From: Candidatus Kuenenia stuttgartensis
GTDB taxonomy: Bacteria > Planctomycetota > Phycisphaerae > Sedimentisphaerales > CAMDDF01
NCBI GenBank assembly: GCA_945890885.1
Contig: CAMDDF010000005.1
Coordinates: 1-45,006 of the forward strand
Direction of reading: 5' to 3'
Length of the DNA stretch: 45,006 bases
The notes under the pieces are model-generated. The model was not told the origin of the DNA, ran no database searches, and saw only the letters and a list, made by a program, of their open reading frames with translations. Positions 41,563 to 45,006 of this stretch are shown here, piece after piece; the first letter of the stretch is position 1; every line of letters starts with the position of its first letter. The translations under genes were made by a program, and so were the position numbers.

Positions 41563-42888
41563 CTATTCTTTAGCAAGTTTGTTTTCTAAACTCTTTATTG
41601 GAATAAAGTACATTGTTCGTCCGACTTTCAGGGATATGAGCAATTCCTGTTTTACCAGTTCCATCAAATCCGTTCTCGCGGTTTCGTAGGCGATGTTATG
41701 GCTTACCTTGTGCGAATTGACGGTGTACCTGAATCCGGGATGACGGAGTGCGTGGCTTATCAGGGCTTGCTGGCGGTGATTTAGCGTCTGCATTCCCCGA
41801 AGCTGCTGCTCAACAGCCCTTAGCTGTTCAGATTTGGTTTTTATGTATTTATGCAATGATTGAACGGCCTTATCGATAACGTCAAGATGGTAGAGTATGA
41901 AATATGTCAAGTCGTTATCATCGGTTTCGGTATATAAAAAAGCTCTCTCGTATTTCGATGAAGCATTGAGGATAATTTCCGAAATTGAAATATATTCAAA
42001 CATCCAATATCCGTGATTCATCATCGACCAGTAGAATAAAGCTCGTGCGGTTCTTCCGTTGCCGTCAATGAACGGATGGTCGTACGCAAGCCAGAAATGC
42101 AGTATAATCGAGCGTATCACCGGATGCACGAATGCTTCCGGTATCTTGCAATTCGCGAAATCGCAGAAAAGCTGCATCCGATATTCGAGTTCGCTTGCGG
42201 CGGGCGGTTCGTGAAAAACATTATTGTAATCATCTACGACGCGTATTTTTTCATCTTCTAATCGGAATCGGCCAGCGGCATCGGGCTTGTCAAGCGTATG
42301 CTCCGTAACCATTCGATGAATATCAAATACGATTTCTTTTGTTAAAGGCTTATCTTTGAGCTTGCGAATCTGCTGCATCGTTTTGAAATTATTCAATATC
42401 ATCTGTTCGCTTTTGTCGCGAGGCGCTCGGCCGGACTTGAGCATCTCCTTTGCCACTTCGCGGGTGGTAGCGGCGCCTTCGATTTGGCTGGAGGTAATCG
42501 CCTCATTGACCAGCGAACTAATCAGGTATCGGTCTCGATTCTCGGAATTGATTGCCGAGCTATCCATTAGTATCTGGCCAGCAGCGCCCTTGTCGATTTC
42601 GTGAAGACTTTTTGTAACCGAATCGATAATGGCATAACGGAAGAGTTCTTGTTTTTTGTTTTTAAAAGGAATCAGTTTATAGAGCGACTGTCGGGCATTT
42701 TTTATTCCGAGCCACCAAATCTTGTGGCTAAGTTTATCTGGAGCCTTGTAATATGATAGCTTGTCCCAATGCAAATATTTATTGTCAACAGTTGCGGAAA
42801 AAATATCATTTATAATATTTATAAAAAGAGTGTCCTCCTCTTTTTCTGTTAATTCAACCATTTTTGGTGGTGTTTTCGGTATTCGCAT
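41563..42888 (-). CDS. Fic-domain protein with self-inhibition motif and C-terminal winged helix
   Basis: A 441-residue protein of the Fic family, which transfers AMP (or a related group) from a nucleotide to a target protein. The Fic motif is HPFIDGNGRTARAL with His271. An N-terminal inhibitory helix carries SSQIEGAATT, the (S/T)xxxE(G/N) self-block of class II Fic proteins. The last about 75 residues (HRQQALISHALRHPGFRYTV, then YETARTDLMELVKQELL) form a winged-helix domain that could bind DNA. The region upstream of the start has many TTACTAA words, which suggests self-regulation. Its target is unknown. The next gene on the same strand is the terminase-like gene upstream. Confidence 0.92.
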   Translation of the reverse strand: MRIPKTPPKMVELTEKEEDTLFINIINDIFSATVDNKYLHWDKLSYYKAPDKLSHKIWWLGIKNARQSLYKLIPFKNKKQELFRYAIIDSVTKSLHEIDKGAAGQILMDSSAINSENRDRYLISSLVNEAITSSQIEGAATTREVAKEMLKSGRAPRDKSEQMILNNFKTMQQIRKLKDKPLTKEIVFDIHRMVTEHTLDKPDAAGRFRLEDEKIRVVDDYNNVFHEPPAASELEYRMQLFCDFANCKIPEAFVHPVIRSIILHFWLAYDHPFIDGNGRTARALFYWSMMNHGYWMFEYISISEIILNASSKYERAFLYTETDDNDLTYFILYHLDVIDKAVQSLHKYIKTKSEQLRAVEQQLRGMQTLNHRQQALISHALRHPGFRYTVNSHKVSHNIAYETARTDLMELVKQELLISLKVGRTMYFIPIKSLENKLAKE

Positions 42889-42919
42889 CTTATGTTCCTT
42901 TTGATAAAGGCTTTACGTA

Positions 42920-43104
42920 TTACTAACTTATTACTAAAATATACAGAATTAGTAATTAAGTCGGCTATTGTAACTACTAACTTTTGCTTTTTTAGTAGTT
43001 TATTACTAATTTTCTCAATTTCAGTATATCAAGTATATACGCTAAGAATTGCGAAGTCAACTCCCTAATTACTAATTTGGTAAATATTAGTAATAGATTA
43101 GTAG
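42920..43104. promoter_or_regulatory. Cluster of TTACTAA/TTAGTAA words upstream of fic
   Basis: Exact TTACTAA at 42920, 42931, 43003 and 43069; exact TTAGTAA at 42949 and 43087; one-mismatch copies at 42974, 42992 and 43098. Nine sites in 185 bases, in both orientations. The first two are 11 bases apart (one helix turn). They fill the 255 bases between the fic start and the end of the terminase-like gene. They look like a repeated operator. Confidence 0.55.
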
Positions 43105-43143
43105 TTTATAAGTATTTACAGTTAATTGCTTTATGGTGATTTT

Positions 43144-44871
43144 TCAGTATTGCCGACTTATAACTGCAGATTTTTTCTGATAATTCACGAAAAAGTACCG
43201 CAGTGCATCTATCGGGTGGTCGAAGATTCCGTCCTTGTCGGGCAGTTCCGCATCGCTTCCGCTGACAGCATCGGGGTAATGGTAGCACTGCAACGCCTCT
43301 ATCAGGCGGGGGCATCTTGGGCTGATTATCATTTTCGATTTGCCCAGCCCATCACGCATCGCCGCACGGACAAGCTCGATACCCTCTGCGATTCCGCTCC
43401 GCCTGTATTTTGTGCGGATACCTATATTATATAGTTCGCGGACGGCCGACGTGCCGGTAACATCGTTCCTGCCCGCACCGGCTGGGTCGCAAAACGTCGC
43501 CGCAACTTTCGATTCATCGCACGGCGTAATCCGTTTCACCTCCTCGGCATGCACAGCTATCGGCGCTCGGCTCCGGTAATATTCGTCGATGATGCGAATC
43601 GTTCCGTCGTAGTCCGGCTGAATCCACAGGCACACGAACGGGTTGATGTATCCGAAATCCATCGTGCGATAGAGCGGCAGGGCGGGGTCGTAGTCGATTC
43701 GTCCCACATGCACGTCCGCATCGAAATCCTCGAACACCGCATTATTACGAGAGGGACGTTTGCACATCATTTCGCTTTCCCAGCCTGCTCTGCTGCTTCG
43801 CCGCATCATCGTTATGCAGTCGTCGATTGCCAGATAGCCGTCAGCGGTTTTTGCTTTGCCTTGGCAGTCGCTATCGAGCGGACACGTTGAGCAGTTTCTA
43901 TCGGTGCAGCGTTCGATGACTTCCATCACGCACCACTGGAATATCGGCGTATGATTTTTCACGGCGCTAGCGACAACTTCGTGCATCAGCCCGTAAGACT
44001 TGTGCATCGTCGAGAGGATTTCCATTGAGCCTGCGATGCCGTTGCTGCTTTTGGTGATGAACTTTGCCGCTTCGAATACGTCTCGGTCGAACAGCTCGAT
44101 TTCGTCGCATCGGAGTTTGTGAATATGGCTTCCTCGGACGCTTTTCGATGATTGCGTGAGGACTTCGACGTTTGAGCCGTTGAGGAATTTGCAGCCGTCT
44201 TTGAGGATATTGCCGTCGAGTGCGTGCTCGAAACCGTTGCGGAGAATTTGCGTGATGTAGTCGTACATTCGCGATGATTGCTCGTATGAGCCGCCGAGGA
44301 TACGCACCTTGCAGCCTGGCTTGAAGATGCAGTCGAGTACCGTCGCGATAGCTGCAAGAAATGTCTTACCGCCGCCGCGACCCGCCCAGACGATGCAATC
44401 TTTGGAAGAATCGTTGACCGTTTCTTTTTGCCACGAATCACACGGATCTTCTCGAATTTTTATTTGGTTATTATCCGGCAAATGAAAGCGTGGAGCGCAA
44501 GCGACACGACAGGATTTTGAACCGTTGTCCGTCAACCGTCGACCGTTCACCCACATTGTCATTCCGACCGGAGGATACGAAGTATCCGCAGCGGAGGAAT
44601 CTAAAGCCGATAGATCCCTCGTCGCTTCGCTCTGTCGGGATGACACGGGGTGGTTGCTTGCGTTCATTGCTTCTAACGTCTCACTTCCAACTTCTAACTT
44701 CTCTTTGAAGCTGTGCCACAGATAATCCATCGGGCTTGCGTGATTGCCGCACATCGATTTATCGGGAACGCTGATTCCCATAAACGCCTTGACATAGTTC
44801 CGCAATTGCTCTTTCGTACGCGGGCAATAATTCTTCATCTGCGCATTGATACTGATAATTTGTTTTGACAT
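43144..44871 (-). CDS. Phage terminase large subunit-like ATPase/nuclease with in-frame repeat insertion
   Basis: A 575-residue protein like the large subunit of phage terminases, which packages DNA. Walker A is VWAGRGGGKTFLAAIA (about residues 161-176), Walker B is LRCDEIELFD, and the coupling region is EILSTMHKSYG. The nuclease half has YRTMDFGYINPFVCLWIQPD and AATFCDPAGAG with acidic residues. CTDRNCSTCPLDSDC is a four-cysteine, possibly metal-binding, insert. Residues about 60-155 are encoded by a composite copy of the dispersed intergenic repeat (about 44408-44700): the part PVSSRQSEATRDLSALDSSA, for instance, is translated repeat. The frame stays open through it. AGGGGA precedes the ATG. 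No other phage genes are seen, so it may be a relic. The protein may or may not still work. Confidence 0.82.
   Translation of the reverse strand: MSKQIISINAQMKNYCPRTKEQLRNYVKAFMGISVPDKSMCGNHASPMDYLWHSFKEKLEVGSETLEAMNASNHPVSSRQSEATRDLSALDSSAADTSYPPVGMTMWVNGRRLTDNGSKSCRVACAPRFHLPDNNQIKIREDPCDSWQKETVNDSSKDCIVWAGRGGGKTFLAAIATVLDCIFKPGCKVRILGGSYEQSSRMYDYITQILRNGFEHALDGNILKDGCKFLNGSNVEVLTQSSKSVRGSHIHKLRCDEIELFDRDVFEAAKFITKSSNGIAGSMEILSTMHKSYGLMHEVVASAVKNHTPIFQWCVMEVIERCTDRNCSTCPLDSDCQGKAKTADGYLAIDDCITMMRRSSRAGWESEMMCKRPSRNNAVFEDFDADVHVGRIDYDPALPLYRTMDFGYINPFVCLWIQPDYDGTIRIIDEYYRSRAPIAVHAEEVKRITPCDESKVAATFCDPAGAGRNDVTGTSAVRELYNIGIRTKYRRSGIAEGIELVRAAMRDGLGKSKMIISPRCPRLIEALQCYHYPDAVSGSDAELPDKDGIFDHPIDALRYFFVNYQKKSAVISRQY
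44408..44702 (+). repeat. Composite intergenic repeat inside the terminase-like gene
   Basis: Modules in order: GAATCGTTGACCG, an ATCACACGGATCTTCTCGAA/TTTTTATTTGG piece, CGGCAAATGAAAGCGTGGAG with GCAAGCGACACGACAGG, CCGTTGTCCGTCAACCGTCG, the C/D block (44558-44644) and TTCTAACGTCTCACTTCC with AACTTCTAACTTCTC. The first 240 bases match 37248-37505 in order and orientation. CTTTGGAAG at the left and CTTTGAAG at the right edge may be a remnant of a target duplication. Confidence 0.85.
44558..44644 (+). repeat. Dispersed GTCATTCCGACCGGAGGATAC...GGGATGAC repeat, copy 5 (inside a gene)
   Basis: Begins GTCATTCCGACCGGAGGATA and ends CTTCGCTCTGTCGGGATGAC. It is the only one of the five C/D copies in the window that lies inside a long coding frame. 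Confidence 0.92.
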
Positions 44872-45006
44872 TGTGTTCCCCTGTTATAAAATTAAATATT
44901 AAATATTAAAATGTAAAAATGATGCTGTTTGCCCCATTGAAGCCGAGTCGCAGAAGCGACCGGATAATATCGAATGTGTGCCGGAGTTTCCTATATGCAT
45001 GAAACT

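Noticed and set aside
28333-44644. The repeat copies as a CRISPR array
   Set aside because: The copies are kilobases apart, differ in orientation and length, and have no regular spacers; no cas genes are present.

Overview
The window is about 45 kb of bacterial chromosome. It most likely comes from a planctomycete of the class Phycisphaerae, possibly the Sedimentisphaerales. The main evidence is five short exported proteins that end in a planctomycete-style PEP-CTERM tail (a PEP(M/A) motif, a hydrophobic helix, then RRKK or a similar basic end). Other evidence is the moderate GC content, the long spacers filled with dispersed repeats, and a conserved peptidoglycan gene run in a genome without the usual ftsA/ftsZ neighbours. 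The assignment rests on sequence character alone; no database search was possible.

Layout. 1-2.4 kb: the tail of a probable IS630-type transposase, an orphan NarL-type response regulator and a metallo-beta-lactamase/rhodanese/membrane fusion, both on the minus strand. 2.5-6.8 kb: a tight murC-murB-ddl-ftsQ-like operon behind a good sigma-70-type promoter. 6.9-10.4 kb: a MarC-family membrane protein, then a PIG-L deacetylase, a GT4 glycosyltransferase and a six-hairpin glycosidase with overlapping or abutting ends. 10.8-13.4 kb: a sensor kinase with an N-terminal receiver domain and a PhoB-type regulator. 13.4-19.1 kb: a PEGA lipoprotein, a shortened pheT, a well-supported 6S RNA and an alpha-glucan phosphorylase. 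19.1-23.1 kb (minus): gap, pgk, rpe and accD. 23.5-28.9 kb: an hsp20 gene with a textbook sigma-54 promoter, rtcB, a CBM9-like lipoprotein, cmoA-cmoB and csrA. 29.2-37.2 kb: an unknown membrane protein, a PEP-CTERM protein, a small lipoprotein, mlaF-mlaE, a B12-binding-domain protein, a PTS IIA protein and a short uvrC. 37.7-41.3 kb: four PEP-CTERM genes in a row. 41.5-44.9 kb: a Fic protein and a terminase-like ATPase/nuclease.

The most unusual feature is a family of modular intergenic repeats that fills nearly every long spacer from 23 kb onward. It has several recognisable modules that are shuffled and inverted from place to place. One composite copy of roughly 290 bases lies inside the terminase-like gene and is read through in frame, placing about 95 repeat-encoded residues just before the Walker A motif. 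Other points worth a look are a cluster of TTACTAA/TTAGTAA words upstream of fic, a shared structured leader and a shared terminator block in the PEP-CTERM genes, the sigma-54 promoter of hsp20, PheT without its OB-fold and UvrC without its C-terminal helix-hairpin-helix domain.

Most genes are housekeeping: wall precursor synthesis and division, glycolysis and glycogen use, fatty acid synthesis, tRNA charging and modification, RNA ligation, DNA repair and outer-membrane lipid transport. The last 4 kb and the repeat-rich spacers look like accessory DNA.
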